From the NCBI RefSeq assembly GCF_041200145.1, contig NZ_CP165734.1, positions 1,302,001 through 1,366,000 of the forward strand: 64,000 nucleotides of DNA, given 5' to 3'. A program made the position numbers and the translations under genes. Every line of letters starts with the position of its first letter. Position 1 is the first letter of the stretch. The notes under the pieces are model-generated. The model saw only the letters and a program-made list of their open reading frames with translations, searched no databases and was not told where the DNA came from. The stretch is from Bradyrhizobium sp. LLZ17. GTDB taxonomy: Bacteria > Pseudomonadota > Alphaproteobacteria > Rhizobiales > Xanthobacteraceae. Below are positions 17,967 to 27,060 of the stretch, one piece after another.

Positions 17967-18110
17967 CGGGCTCTGCTAACGGATTGCGAGCAGTCGCTCA
18001 AGATGCGCGAGAACGATCCTTATACGCTTGATAGCCGCGCCCTCATCTACCTCAAGCTCAGCAATCTCGATGCAGCGATTGCCGACTACGATCGCGCATT
18101 ACGGCATGCC
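17967..18110 (+). pseudogene. remnant of a tetratricopeptide repeat protein
   Basis: The frame through 18003 reads ALLTDCEQSLKMRENDPYTL and then SRALIYLKLSNLDAAIADYD, one and a half TPR units of the kind found near the C terminus of rhizobial TPR proteins. After RALRH (about 18110) the sequence loses all TPR character while staying open to 18296. No start codon, N-terminal repeats or normal C terminus are present. It is best read as the debris of a deleted gene. The rest of the gap to 18320 holds nothing I recognise. Confidence 0.6.
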
Positions 18111-18323
18111 ATGAGCAAGTCACTGGACCAGACGGATGCACACGGAGCGTGTTCTAGAAAACGCCTGCTTGACAAGCCCTGCCATTCGGCTGTACGGACC
18201 CGCCCCATGATCTCTTCCCGGACCCACCTGCGCCAAGCCATGCGTCGTCGCTCCCGCGACGATGATGGGTTGCGCCATGTCCGACGACGCCGCTGAAGCA
18301 CTGAATTCAGCAGAGTTTTCGAG

Positions 18324-18356
18324 AAGGCCGCACCCCCAGTGCGGCCTTCTTGCTTT
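18324..18356 (+). terminator. Rho-independent-type terminator hairpin
   Basis: AAGGCCGCAC (18324-18333), a 5-nt loop CCCCA and GTGCGGCCTT (18339-18348) form a perfect 10-bp stem. It is followed by a T-rich tail (CTTGCTTTT). It lies after the TPR remnant and 40 nt before the aminotransferase start, so it should end an upstream transcript, perhaps that of the lost gene. Confidence 0.7.
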
Positions 18357-18394
18357 TCGCGCGTCTTTTTCACCCCGCCCCAGAGGAGTTCGAC

Positions 18395-19591
18395 ATGCCC
18401 AACGCCACCCATCCGTATGATGCGCTGATGGACATCACTGCTCGTCCCAAGGCCGTGTTCGTTCGCGGCGCCGGCTCCTACCTCTGGGATGACAGCCGCA
18501 AGCGCTATCTCGATTTCGTGCAGGGCTGGGCCGTCAATTGTCTCGGCCATTCGCCGCCCGCCATTGCCGATGCGCTAACAGCACAGGCCAAGCGGCTGCT
18601 GACGCCGAGCCCGGCCTTCTACAACGAGCCGAGTCTCAAGCTCGCGCAGGCGCTGGTCGCCAACAGTGCCTTCGACCAGGTGTTCTTTGCCAATTCCGGC
18701 GCGGAGGCCAATGAGGGCGCGATCAAGCTCGCGCGCAAATATGGCAGCCTGCACAGGAACGGCGCGTTCGAGATCATCAGCTTCGAGGGCGGCTTTCACG
18801 GCCGGACGCTGGCGACGATGTCGGCGTCGGGCAAGAAAGCCTTTGAGCCGCTGTTCGAGCCGAAGATTGCCGGCTTCAAGAAAGCCAAGCTCAACGATAT
18901 CGCCTCGGTCGAAAAGCTGATCAACGCCAACACGGTCGCGGTGATGATCGAGCCGATCCAGGGCGAATCCGGCGTGTGGCCGGCCAGCGATCAGTTCCTG
19001 AAGGAGCTGCGCGCGCTCACCGAGGCGCGCGGCCTGCTGCTGATCTTCGACGAGATCCAGACCGGCATGGGCCGTACCGGAAAGCTCTTCCACTATGAGC
19101 ACACCGGGATTGCGCCTGACATCATGACGCTCGGCAAGGGCATCGGCGGCGGCGTGCCGCTCGCTGCCCTGCTTGCGACCGAACGCGCGTCCTGCTTCGA
19201 GCACGGCGACCAGGGCGGCACGTTCAACGGCAACCCGATCATGTGCGCGGCCGGCCTTGCCGTCCTGGAACAGGTCAGCAAGCCCGACTTCCTGAAGTCG
19301 GTCACCGAGACCGGCCTGCTGCTCGAAAGCGAGCTCCAGAAGGTCTCGGCCCGGCACGGGCTCGGCGAGGTGCGCGGCCGCGGCCACTTGCTGGCGCTCG
19401 ACCTCAGGCTGCCGATCGCACCTGGCATTGTCGCACAGGCGTTCGAGGCCGGCGTGCTCCTCAACGCACCGCAGGTCGACGCGTTGCGCTTCATGCCGGC
19501 GCTGAATGTCACGAAGGGAGAGATCGCGGAGATGATCGATTGTCTGGACGGGATCTTGACCAAGGCGGGTGCGGCGAGGCGCGTGGCGTAG
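18395..19591 (+). CDS. acetylornithine/succinyldiaminopimelate aminotransferase family (ArgD-like), PLP class III
   Basis: A 398-residue class-III aminotransferase. PLP is expected on Lys248 (TLGKGIGGG). Other family marks are the [10 protein letters not shown] cofactor region, [13 protein letters not shown], the FHGRT motif and [11 protein letters not shown]. ArgD transfers an amino group between N-acetylornithine and 2-oxoglutarate in arginine synthesis. No argF or other arg gene adjoins it, so a related acyl-ornithine or diamine substrate is possible. I start at ATG 18395 ([14 protein letters not shown]) after an AGAGGAG ribosome site; the frame is open to 18350. Confidence 0.88.
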   Translation: MPNATHPYDALMDITARPKAVFVRGAGSYLWDDSRKRYLDFVQGWAVNCLGHSPPAIADALTAQAKRLLTPSPAFYNEPSLKLAQALVANSAFDQVFFANSGAEANEGAIKLARKYGSLHRNGAFEIISFEGGFHGRTLATMSASGKKAFEPLFEPKIAGFKKAKLNDIASVEKLINANTVAVMIEPIQGESGVWPASDQFLKELRALTEARGLLLIFDEIQTGMGRTGKLFHYEHTGIAPDIMTLGKGIGGGVPLAALLATERASCFEHGDQGGTFNGNPIMCAAGLAVLEQVSKPDFLKSVTETGLLLESELQKVSARHGLGEVRGRGHLLALDLRLPIAPGIVAQAFEAGVLLNAPQVDALRFMPALNVTKGEIAEMIDCLDGILTKAGAARRVA

Positions 19592-19667
19592 CTGCACCGG
19601 GCAAGCTCGAGGCGGCCTGTCGTGACGGCTTTCCCCACGACGGCCCGCCCTGCGCCGGGTCGTTTCC

Positions 19668-20435
19668 CTACCCAAAGCGATGGTGATGATGAGGCATATC
19701 GCGAATGAGGCGAAACCGATCCCTCAGAATCCTTTCGCATTCGCAGGAATTCCGCCGCAGCCCTTCCAGATCGCGGATTCGAATGGCTCCGCGCGAACCG
19801 TCGATGACGCGCTTTGCATCGAGCTCCGAAAGCGCCTTCGAGACTCCCGGACGCCTCACGCCCAGAGCTGAGGCGATCATACTATGCGTAACAGGTACGC
19901 GGTCGCTTCCGATGCGATCTTGGGCCAGCAGAAGCCATCGGGCGACGCGTTCACCGATTTCATGCCTGCCATTGCAAAGCGCCATCTGCATATTGAGCGC
20001 CATCAGAACCTGGACGTATCTGAGCAGGTGTTCCCTGATCGTCGGGCTCCGCTGCAGGACATCCCGGAACGCATCGGCTTCGATGCGTAGTGCGCTTCCC
20101 GGCACCCGCACCACGCTTCGCTGGATCGTTTGCATCGTTCCGAGAACCAGCGACACCCCCACAAACCCGAACTTGCCGACCACCGCCACTTCGACCGGAC
20201 CATCCCTGACCGTCCGAACGACCCGCGAAACCACACCGGACTCGATAAAGTAAGCCGCATCGGGGTAACGCAGCGCCTCCTGGAGAATCTCATTCCTCTT
20301 GAGCGGAACGGGCTTCAGGTGCGGTCGAAAGAGACCGAACTCGGCTTCCGGCAGCGTCGCAAGAATTGCATTCTGGACGGACGACGGCGCCTTGTCGAAG
20401 TGCTGAGTCGGATCGAATACCGCGGGATCAAGCAT
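19668..20435 (-). CDS. Crp/Fnr family transcriptional regulator
   Basis: A 255-residue regulator with an N-terminal cyclic-nucleotide-binding-type beta roll (about 40-150, YFIESGVVSRVV) and a C-terminal winged helix (about 175-235). The recognition region reads MIASALGVRRPGVSKALSEL. The cysteine set of oxygen-sensing Fnr is absent; Cys appears only near the C terminus (SCECER). This places it with the non-redox rhizobial Crp-like proteins. I start at ATG 20435; 13 further codons are open upstream. The protein ends in a histidine-rich tail (PHHHHRFG). The gap 20436-20651 shows no further gene. Confidence 0.88.
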   Translation of the reverse strand: MLDPAVFDPTQHFDKAPSSVQNAILATLPEAEFGLFRPHLKPVPLKRNEILQEALRYPDAAYFIESGVVSRVVRTVRDGPVEVAVVGKFGFVGVSLVLGTMQTIQRSVVRVPGSALRIEADAFRDVLQRSPTIREHLLRYVQVLMALNMQMALCNGRHEIGERVARWLLLAQDRIGSDRVPVTHSMIASALGVRRPGVSKALSELDAKRVIDGSRGAIRIRDLEGLRRNSCECERILRDRFRLIRDMPHHHHRFG

Positions 20436-20651
20436 CGCCTTCCTTACGAGCCGCCGGGGTTCACGCGCCCACAAATGCGAACGACCGAGTGCAGTGCGAA
20501 ATTAGCTCCAGAGCAAGGCGCCGTATCGTGACATATTAACGCAGTCGTGGGGTCGAGTCATGTTTTGGTCTTCGATCGGTGATCCCAGCCTGCTTGGGCA
20601 GCCCCGCGAACAGGTGGTTTGTCAAGCGACGGCATTTGTCTTGTGTTCGCT

Positions 20652-22898
20652 CTAACCGCCAGCAGCACCGCTGCTCGAGCGTGTCCGCCCGCGGGTCTCC
20701 GTCAAACCGAGAATCCGTTCGCGCGTTCGGCTCCGCGCTGCGTCCATCAGGATGGCGCCGGCCCAGCGATAAACGTTGTTCTCCTTCACTTGCTGGCGCA
20801 TCAGCTTCATGCGTTCGACCTGCTCATCGACCGGCATCGTCATCGCAATCTCGAACGCGGCCGCCATTTCCTCCGTGTCGTAAGGATTGACGATCAGCGC
20901 TTCCGACATTTCACGCGAGGCACCCGTGAAGCTCGACAACACGAGCACGCCTGCATTGTCTTCGCGCGAACTGACAAATTCCTTGGCGACGAGATTCATC
21001 CCGTCGTGGAGGCTGCTCACGACACACACGTCGGCCGCACGAAACAGCTTGAACACGTCAGTCGGTTCATAGTGCCGTGCAATCAGCCTGATCGGCGCCT
21101 GTTCCTCCAAATATTGCCCGTTGATCTGTGCTGCGAGCGCCTCCGCCTCTGACTGCAACTTCGAATAAGCGTCGAGCTTGCTCCGCGTCGGAGCCGCGAC
21201 TTGAATGAAGACGAGCCGTCCCTTCCAGGACGGATTGCGGGTCAACAGCGCAGCCACCGCCCGCATGCGGTCGAGGATTCCCTTCGTGTAGTCGAACCGC
21301 TCCACTCCGACGATCAGCTTCGTCCCGGCCGCGAGTTCAAAGTGGGCAAAGACCTCGGCGCGGCACTTTTCACCCGCGGGCACCGTCTGGAGGGCGCTGG
21401 GAGGCCATTCGATCGAGATCGGATAGGCGCGGATTTTCGTCTCGTGGCCCGCTAGACTGACGGCCTGCACCTCGCGGTCGATCCGGCTCTCGACGAACCT
21501 GTCGACGCACTCGACGAAATTGTTGCAGTGGAACTGGGTGTGAAATCCGAGGATGGTGCTTCCGAGCATTCCCTCGATGATCTCCTCCTTCCAGGGGCAG
21601 ATACTGAAGGTCTCTGCGTTCGGCCACGGGATGTGCCAGAACGAGATGATCGTCGCTTTCGGCAAGCGCTGTCGAATCATCTTCGGTGCCAGAGCAAAGT
21701 GGTAGTCCTGAACGAGGACGACAGGGTCTTCGGTGCGCGCCTCCGCCACCACCGCATCCGCGAAGCGCTGGTTGATTTCCCGATACATCCGCCAGTCACC
21801 GATCCGGAAAGCCGGGCGTACGAAGACGATGTGACACAGCGGCCAGAGCCCCTCATTGGCAAAGCCGTAGTAATAGCCATCCTGCTCATCTTCGGAGAGC
21901 CAGACGCGCCGTAGTGCATATGCAGGCGCCCCTTCTGGAACCCGGATCCTGTCATTCTCATCGACCGTGTCGCGATCCGCGCTTCCGCTGCCATGCGCGA
22001 TCCAGGTGCCCCCGCAGGCGCGCATGATTGGCTCCAGCGCGGAGACAAGACCGCTCGCCGGTCTCTGCACGACGATCCCGCCGTTCGATCTGTTGTGGAT
22101 GTACGACTCGCGGTTGGAGACAACCAGCACTTCCGCACCCGGTAGTACGCCATGGAGCACTTCCTGAAGCGCCGTCGGGGTCCAGTCGATCTGTTTGGTG
22201 AGATTGAACTGTTCAGTCTGCCGCAGCAGCTTGTGAATTTCGCGGTCCATCGCCGACCCGCTCGCCGGAAGATGCGCGCCGGGGGTGCCCTTCCGGACCT
22301 CGTCAACCGCACGCCTGAGCGAATTCATCCAGTTCCGCAGCATCAGGAGTGCGAAGATGATGGTACCCACCGTCAGCACCAGCACGACGCCAGCCAGGGA
22401 AGCCAACAGATAGGCCAGCACCTGGCTTGACCGCGCGCTCGCAAAGCTCAAGTCGGTCAGGATCACGAGATACGACCGACCCTTGGTGGTGATCACCGGG
22501 AATGCGGCGACCAGAATGCGCGTGCCGGCGCTCGCAATATTTGCGAAGCTCTCGTTTTCAGACCGCGCGATCTTCTCGCAGTTGAAGCTTGCCGGCATTT
22601 CCGGGGTCGGCGCGACCAACTCGCCGGCCTGATTACAGAACCCGACGGCCAGGATCTTCTTGTCCAGCGCAACCCGCTTGAAGAGATCGGCTAGCCGATC
22701 CCAGGATTGATCTTCGACGTCGCGGTCGAGAAATGGTTGGATCGCATTGAAGACAAGCCTCGATCGGGTCTCTACGTCACTTCGGGACCATTGCTCGACG
22801 ATTCCGCCCGTGAACGGCGAAATGCCGAACGCGACGATGAACGCAACAGCGAGACCGAACACCCCAAAGCGAAAGAAATCCCGAAATCTGATTGGCAC
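20652..22898 (-). CDS. membrane-anchored trehalose-6-phosphate synthase (GT20, OtsA-like) with N-terminal sensor-type module
   Basis: OtsA-type enzymes join UDP-glucose and glucose-6-phosphate to make trehalose-6-phosphate. The C-terminal catalytic domain (about 245-720) has [37 protein letters not shown] and [14 protein letters not shown], matching GT20. Unlike soluble OtsA of about 460 residues, this one adds a transmembrane helix (about 11-31), an extracytoplasmic region of about 135 residues, a second helix (167-190) and a HAMP-like linker, the layout of a sensor kinase input. I start at GTG 22898 with AAGGAT 9 nt upstream; ATG 22949 directly abuts a strong hairpin. It is last in a five-gene unit. 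The predicted length is 748 residues. Confidence 0.85.
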   Translation of the reverse strand: MPIRFRDFFRFGVFGLAVAFIVAFGISPFTGGIVEQWSRSDVETRSRLVFNAIQPFLDRDVEDQSWDRLADLFKRVALDKKILAVGFCNQAGELVAPTPEMPASFNCEKIARSENESFANIASAGTRILVAAFPVITTKGRSYLVILTDLSFASARSSQVLAYLLASLAGVVLVLTVGTIIFALLMLRNWMNSLRRAVDEVRKGTPGAHLPASGSAMDREIHKLLRQTEQFNLTKQIDWTPTALQEVLHGVLPGAEVLVVSNRESYIHNRSNGGIVVQRPASGLVSALEPIMRACGGTWIAHGSGSADRDTVDENDRIRVPEGAPAYALRRVWLSEDEQDGYYYGFANEGLWPLCHIVFVRPAFRIGDWRMYREINQRFADAVVAEARTEDPVVLVQDYHFALAPKMIRQRLPKATIISFWHIPWPNAETFSICPWKEEIIEGMLGSTILGFHTQFHCNNFVECVDRFVESRIDREVQAVSLAGHETKIRAYPISIEWPPSALQTVPAGEKCRAEVFAHFELAAGTKLIVGVERFDYTKGILDRMRAVAALLTRNPSWKGRLVFIQVAAPTRSKLDAYSKLQSEAEALAAQINGQYLEEQAPIRLIARHYEPTDVFKLFRAADVCVVSSLHDGMNLVAKEFVSSREDNAGVLVLSSFTGASREMSEALIVNPYDTEEMAAAFEIAMTMPVDEQVERMKLMRQQVKENNVYRWAGAILMDAARSRTRERILGLTETRGRTRSSSGAAGG

Positions 22899-22950
22899 CA
22901 AGTTATCCTTCGAAGATGGCCAGTTTCTCTGTGGCCAGATGCACTCCATA

Positions 22951-22968
22951 GGGGGCGTCAGCGCCCCC
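22951..22968 (-). other. intercistronic GC hairpin containing the upstream stop codon
   Basis: On the minus strand GGGGGCG-CTGA-CGCCCCC forms a 7-bp GC stem whose loop carries the TGA stop of the upstream DUF5985 gene. It leaves only one base before the ATG at 22949. There is no T run, so it is unlikely to be a terminator. It may stabilise the upstream mRNA or restrict translation of the GT20 gene. Confidence 0.5.
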
Positions 22969-23227
22969 GGTTCTTCGTTGCAATTGCGGCGATGATCAGA
23001 GCAAACATCGCCAGCCTCAAGCAGTAGAAGGCCGGCTCCAATTCATTGGAGATATGCGTCAGCCCAAGCGTAAAACGCGTGACTGCGTCGATCGCAAAAG
23101 CAAGGCCGAACAGCAGGAAGAAGGTGTCCGAGGTCTGGCGCCAGAACTTGAGGAAGAACAGCGTCGCAGCGAATGACGCCATCGCCACCGCGCCTGATAA
23201 AAGCGCCGTAAGATTGGTCCCCATCAT
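22958..23227 (-). CDS. DUF5985 family membrane protein (second copy)
   Basis: An 89-residue protein with three predicted transmembrane helices. The segment MASFAATLFFLKFWR followed by DTFFLLFGLAFAIDAVTRF is typical of DUF5985, a family of small membrane proteins of unknown role usually found in adjacent pairs. The start overlaps the stop of the first copy by 4 nt (ATGA). Its stop lies within the hairpin before the GT20 gene. Confidence 0.82.
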   Translation of the reverse strand: MMGTNLTALLSGAVAMASFAATLFFLKFWRQTSDTFFLLFGLAFAIDAVTRFTLGLTHISNELEPAFYCLRLAMFALIIAAIATKNRGR

Positions 23228-23487
23228 TCGGCGTCCCAGATCAATCCGTAAAGGAGAGTCACCATTGCAACCAGCGCGATCAGCAGCCGCCAAAGCGACA
23301 GGTCGACGTCGGGCAGCACGATCTTGTCGATGACGAGCACGACATTGTTCAGGGTCAGCCCCACGAAGCAGAGGCCACTCCAGAGCAACAGGCTGTACTT
23401 CTCCCGCCGATACGCGCCAAGCAGCATGCCTGCGCAGACCGCTGATGTCGCAGCACAAAGACCGTAGATGAAAGGGGACATCTTCAC
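23224..23487 (-). CDS. DUF5985 family membrane protein (first copy)
   Basis: An 87-residue membrane protein with about three helices (MSPFIYGLCAATSAVCAGM, LLLWSGLCFVGLTLNNVVLV and a C-terminal helix). The FIYG opening and the R-x-x-x-YSLLLW pattern fit DUF5985. The GTG start at 23487 overlaps the stop of the winged-helix gene by 4 nt (GTGA), and a ribosome site AAAGGG lies just upstream, so GTG is preferred over the ATG at 23481. Translation of the whole set is probably coupled. Confidence 0.82.
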   Translation of the reverse strand: MKMSPFIYGLCAATSAVCAGMLLGAYRREKYSLLLWSGLCFVGLTLNNVVLVIDKIVLPDVDLSLWRLLIALVAMVTLLYGLIWDAE

Positions 23488-23861
23488 GAACCCTTTCGGA
23501 ATTTAAAGGCATCGGCAAATGAGCCGATCCGGCGAGATTTCGAGTGAACGATGTTAGTCACCGGAATGAGGTGACGCGAGTATGCCCCCAGCAACTCTTC
23601 CAGCAACTCGAGATTCTGCGGCGGTATTCCGTCGACGCTGTAGTTTCCGTCGACGCAGATGAGAAGCTCGGTCGCGCAAAGTCGGTTCAGTGCTTCGGCC
23701 GCTTCCGATTCGGCGATGTAGAGACGCTTCGCCAGCCCGGTCGCGTTCCAGTGAGACTGGGCGCCGGATCGAATGAGAAGAAGAGCCTCGATTTGGACCA
23801 CGGAATCGATCCGCTTCAAGATGAAGCTGCGAAGCTCGTCAGAAACATACGGATCTGCCAT
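23484..23861 (-). CDS. small winged-helix-like protein, probable regulator
   Basis: A 125-residue protein without membrane segments. The middle (about 20-75) reads IEALLLIRSGAQSHWNATGLA then ESEAAEALNRL and CVDGNYSVD, which suggests a helix-turn-helix followed by a beta wing. It is likely a DNA-binding or adaptor protein for the DUF5985/GT20 unit rather than an enzyme. I start at ATG 23861 (MADPYVSDELRSFI); the frame is open to 24023 but that part looks non-coding. Confidence 0.68.
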   Translation of the reverse strand: MADPYVSDELRSFILKRIDSVVQIEALLLIRSGAQSHWNATGLAKRLYIAESEAAEALNRLCATELLICVDGNYSVDGIPPQNLELLEELLGAYSRHLIPVTNIVHSKSRRIGSFADAFKFRKGS

Positions 23862-23919
23862 TGCAAAGCACGAGTCACGGCGTTTGGTGACGGACGATCG
23901 CCGGCAAGGACACCGCTGC

Positions 23920-24111
23920 TTACCGGTCGTGGCTGCAGGTCGAACCTGCATCGCCTCCTCTGGGTCTCTCGGAGTTGCACGCAAGGCAAACGGACCGCAC
24001 CACCATGCGGCCGGCAACTGCACGTCGTTCGTGTAAATGCGGCGTCCTCATCTCACAAGACTCGCAATGCGTCTGCGGATATTTGAATTCCAGCTTTTCC
24101 GTTTTCGACAT
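23920..24111 (-). CDS. small double-CxxC protein (zinc-ribbon-like)
   Basis: A 63-residue protein with two CxxC pairs (CESC near residue 13 and CLAC near residue 40) in a basic chain. The spacing fits a treble-clef or zinc-ribbon site; zinc binding is inferred, not shown. It starts at ATG 24111 and is followed after 58 nt by the winged-helix gene on the same strand, so it may be the first gene of the GT20 unit. It could also be an independent small regulator. Confidence 0.55.
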   Translation of the reverse strand: MSKTEKLEFKYPQTHCESCEMRTPHLHERRAVAGRMVVRSVCLACNSERPRGGDAGSTCSHDR

Positions 24112-24279
24112 CCCGCCCCCACGGTCCAACCATCAGCCGTCCCCTGCCGCAATCACGATCGAATCGTGGCGACTCTAAGAACTTGATGTGCAGCAAGCGG
24201 CGAAGCAATCGGCCTTAAGGCGCGATCTGTCCGATAGTGTACCGAGAATTTGCCGCGAACGGCACGGTTCGAGATGCAT

Positions 24280-25254
24280 TCAGGGCTTTAGGATGGACGC
24301 GCCCGTGGTCTTGCGGCTTTCGAGATCGACGTGGGCCTTCGCGGCATCTTTCAGCGCGTAGGCGTGGTTGATCGGCACGTGCAGCTTGCCGTTGATGACC
24401 GCGGCGAACAGCGTGTCGGCACCTTCCAAGAGCTCCGAACGCTTGCCGATGTAGTCGTTGAGTTTCGGCCGCGTCGCAAACAGCGAGCCGTGATTGTTGA
24501 GCTCGGCGATCGAGAACGGCGGAACGGGACCCGATGCGTTGCCGAAAGAAACGAACATGCCGCGCGGCTTCAGGCAGGACAGCGAGCCCGGGAATGTCGC
24601 CTTGCCGACGCCGTCATAGACGACATCGCAGCCCTCGTTGCGGCTGATCTGTTTGACCCGCGCGACGAAATCCTCCTCGTTGTAGAGGATGACGTGGTCG
24701 CAGCCATTGGCCTCGGCGATCTCCGCTTTGGCGCGCGAGCCGACGGTGCCGATGACGTGAGCCCCGAGCGCCCTCGCCCACTGACATGCAAGCAGGCCGA
24801 TGCCGCCGGCCGCGGCGTGGATCAGCACGCGATGATGCGGCTCGACCTTGAAGGTCTTGTGCAGGAGATACCAGACCGTCAGCCCTTTGAGCATCAGCAC
24901 GGCGCCCTGCTCGTAGGTGATGTGGTCGGGCAGCTTGACCAGCTTCTCCCAGGGAATGTTGCGCTCGCCGGTATAGGCGCCGAGATTGTGGTAGTAGGCG
25001 ACGCGGTCGCCGGGGTGGAAATTCGTCACGCCCGGTCCAACCGCGACAACTTCGCCCGCGGCCTCGTTGCCGGCGATGAAGGGCAGCCCCGGCGCCTTGT
25101 AGAGGCCGGTGCGGTAATAAACGTCGATGAAATTCAGCCCGACCGCATGCTGGCGGATGCGCACCTCGCCGGTCGCAGGCGCCGGCACCTCGACGCTTTC
25201 ATAGACCAGCGCTTCGGGGCCTCCGACCTTGTGCACACGGACGGCTTTGGTCAT
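24280..25254 (-). CDS. NADPH:quinone oxidoreductase, zinc-independent MDR family (QorA type)
   Basis: A 324-residue member of the medium-chain dehydrogenase/reductase superfamily. The N-terminal GroES-like domain has GLNFIDVYYRTGLY and GNEAAGEVVAVGPGV. The nucleotide domain carries LIHAAAGGIGLLACQWARALG, the QOR-type AAGGVG motif. Zinc-ligand cysteines are absent, as in QorA. It probably reduces quinones with NADPH by one or two electrons. It sits alone, with a gap to the terC gene (25255-25331) and a gene-free 24112-24279 upstream. Confidence 0.92.
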   Translation of the reverse strand: MTKAVRVHKVGGPEALVYESVEVPAPATGEVRIRQHAVGLNFIDVYYRTGLYKAPGLPFIAGNEAAGEVVAVGPGVTNFHPGDRVAYYHNLGAYTGERNIPWEKLVKLPDHITYEQGAVLMLKGLTVWYLLHKTFKVEPHHRVLIHAAAGGIGLLACQWARALGAHVIGTVGSRAKAEIAEANGCDHVILYNEEDFVARVKQISRNEGCDVVYDGVGKATFPGSLSCLKPRGMFVSFGNASGPVPPFSIAELNNHGSLFATRPKLNDYIGKRSELLEGADTLFAAVINGKLHVPINHAYALKDAAKAHVDLESRKTTGASILKP

Positions 25255-25331
25255 CGCCTGAGCTCCTCGTCTTGCTCTCGGTCTTGTTGCGGATCAGCGA
25301 AAGACATCGCGACCGTCTTGTCAACTCGACG

Positions 25332-26078
25332 CTAACCGGAACGCTTGACCGACGGCTTGCCGGTCTTCTTGCGGTTGCGCTTCGCGAGCACGTTGAAGAA
25401 CTCGACCGCCGCCGAGAACGCAATTGCGAAATAGATGTAGCCGCGCGGGATGTGGAATTTGAATCCATCCGCAACCAGCGCCACGCCGATCAGCACCAGA
25501 AATGCCAGCGCGAGCATTTTGGTGGTCGGATGCTCCGCGACGAATCGCGCCACGGGACCAGAGGAAATGTACATGATCAGGCAGGCGATCACGACGGCCG
25601 CGATCATGATCTCGATGTCCTGCGCCATGCCGATCGCAGTGATGATCGAGTCCAGCGAGAACACGATGTCGATGACGACGATCTGGGCGATCACCCAGAC
25701 GAAAGCGTTACGGCCGGAGGCGCCCTCGCCATCCGCGTTGTCCGCGTCGACTTCCGCATGAATCTCGTGGGTCGCCTTTGCGATCAGGAACAGGCCGCCG
25801 CCGATCAGGATGAGGTCGCGCCAGGAGAAGTCGTAACCCGAAAGCGAAAACACCGGCGCGGTCAGGCCGATCAGCCAGACCAGCAGGCTCAGCAGGATGA
25901 TCCGGAACACCAGCGCCAGCGCCAGTCCGATCTGGCGGGCGCGCAGCGCCTGCTTCTCGGGAATGCGCGACACCATCACCGACAGGAAGATAACGTTGTC
26001 GATGCCGAGCACGATCTCGAGCGCGGTCAGGGTCAGCAGCGCGGCCCAGGCCTCGGGACTGGTCAACAGATGCATCAT
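25332..26078 (-). CDS. TerC family integral membrane protein
   Basis: A 248-residue protein with about seven transmembrane helices. Characteristic TerC motifs are present: EIVLGIDNVIFLSVM near the N terminus and IVVIDIVFSLDSIITAIGM in the second half; the acidic residues in these helices may bind a metal. TerC proteins are linked to tellurite resistance and metal export, often manganese. The tail is basic (KRNRKKTGK). The start at ATG 26078 overlaps the stop of the phosphatidylcholine synthase gene by 4 nt. Confidence 0.93.
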   Translation of the reverse strand: MMHLLTSPEAWAALLTLTALEIVLGIDNVIFLSVMVSRIPEKQALRARQIGLALALVFRIILLSLLVWLIGLTAPVFSLSGYDFSWRDLILIGGGLFLIAKATHEIHAEVDADNADGEGASGRNAFVWVIAQIVVIDIVFSLDSIITAIGMAQDIEIMIAAVVIACLIMYISSGPVARFVAEHPTTKMLALAFLVLIGVALVADGFKFHIPRGYIYFAIAFSAAVEFFNVLAKRNRKKTGKPSVKRSG

Positions 26079-26800
26079 GCGAAGGATCTTGCCAGCCGGA
26101 TCACGGCGTCGCTGAGACAGATCCAAAGCGCGATCGCGCAGAGTGCGATGGTCACGCCAGTGCCGACGTGAAAATCCATCTCCAGCGCATACAGCCCGAG
26201 CAGCGCCCAGATCACGATCAGCGACATCGTCAGCCAGCGCAGCCGCGCGACACGGACCGGATGCAGGACGTGGAACGGCACGAAGGTCAGCACCACCAGG
26301 GCTGCGACCAGCAGCGTCGACCACAGCGGCGGCCAATGCAGCAGGAACAGGTAGAACGCAGCCGCATTCCACAGCGCCGGAAAGCCGCGAAAATGATTGT
26401 CGTCGGCCTTCATGCGCAGATCGGCGAAATAGAGTGCGCTGGTGACGATGATGGCGATGCCGAGCAATGGGGCTGCCACCGGCAGCAACAGGCCGCTCGC
26501 AACGATGGCATACGCCGGCACGAACACATAGGTGACGAAGTCGACCACGAGATCGAGCACGTCGCCTGACCAGTTCGGCTGCACGTCCTTGACATTCAGC
26601 CGGCGCGCGATCGGACCGTCGATCGCATCGATGATCAGGGCTACGCCCAGCCATTGAAACATCGCCGCCCAATGCTCGCGCACGGCCTCCAGCATCGCCA
26701 GTAGCGCGATCGCCGCGCCGAAGGCGGTGAAGATGTGCACCGAGAAGGCCGCGGCACGGATCGCAGGCGTCGGCTTCAGGGATTCCTCCTGGCTGTCCAT
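26075..26800 (-). CDS. pcs: phosphatidylcholine synthase (CDP-alcohol phosphatidyltransferase)
   Basis: A 241-residue membrane enzyme joining CDP-diacylglycerol and choline in one step, a route typical of plant- and animal-associated Alphaproteobacteria. The catalytic CDP-alcohol motif is visible as DGPIARRLN followed by GDVLDLVVDFVTYVFVPA, with the spacing usual for Pcs. About eight helices are predicted. I start at ATG 26800 (MDSQEESLKP), which gives the family length; two further in-frame ATG codons lie upstream. It shares a 4-nt overlap with terC, so the two are cotranscribed. Confidence 0.92.
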   Translation of the reverse strand: MDSQEESLKPTPAIRAAAFSVHIFTAFGAAIALLAMLEAVREHWAAMFQWLGVALIIDAIDGPIARRLNVKDVQPNWSGDVLDLVVDFVTYVFVPAYAIVASGLLLPVAAPLLGIAIIVTSALYFADLRMKADDNHFRGFPALWNAAAFYLFLLHWPPLWSTLLVAALVVLTFVPFHVLHPVRVARLRWLTMSLIVIWALLGLYALEMDFHVGTGVTIALCAIALWICLSDAVIRLARSFA

Positions 26801-26902
26801 GGCTCGTGCTATCAGAATGAGAACGATTTGCACATCCGCCATTGCGGCGCTCGGTCGCACATTCGTCATAAAATCAAGGGAAATCAGCAGGAAGGCGGGT
26901 TG

Positions 26903-27009
26903 CGTCATTCCGGGGCAACGCGAGCGTCGAGCCCGGAATCCATTTCACAACCAGCTCGGCGGCGCGATGGATTCCGGGTTCGCGCCAAGAGGCGCGCCGT
27001 GGAATGACG
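26903..27009. repeat. intergenic palindromic repeat, family A
   Basis: It runs from CGTCATTCCGGGGC to GGAATGACG with inner inverted arms CCCGGAATCCAT and ATGGATTCCGGG. Start and end are near-complementary, so the whole could fold as a long two-part hairpin. Its beginning matches the repeat at 9359. Confidence 0.72.
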
Positions 27010-27060
27010 GAGACGAGAGTTCGGCTTGAATTTGCCGCCGGGCATGTCAATTGTCGTTCC

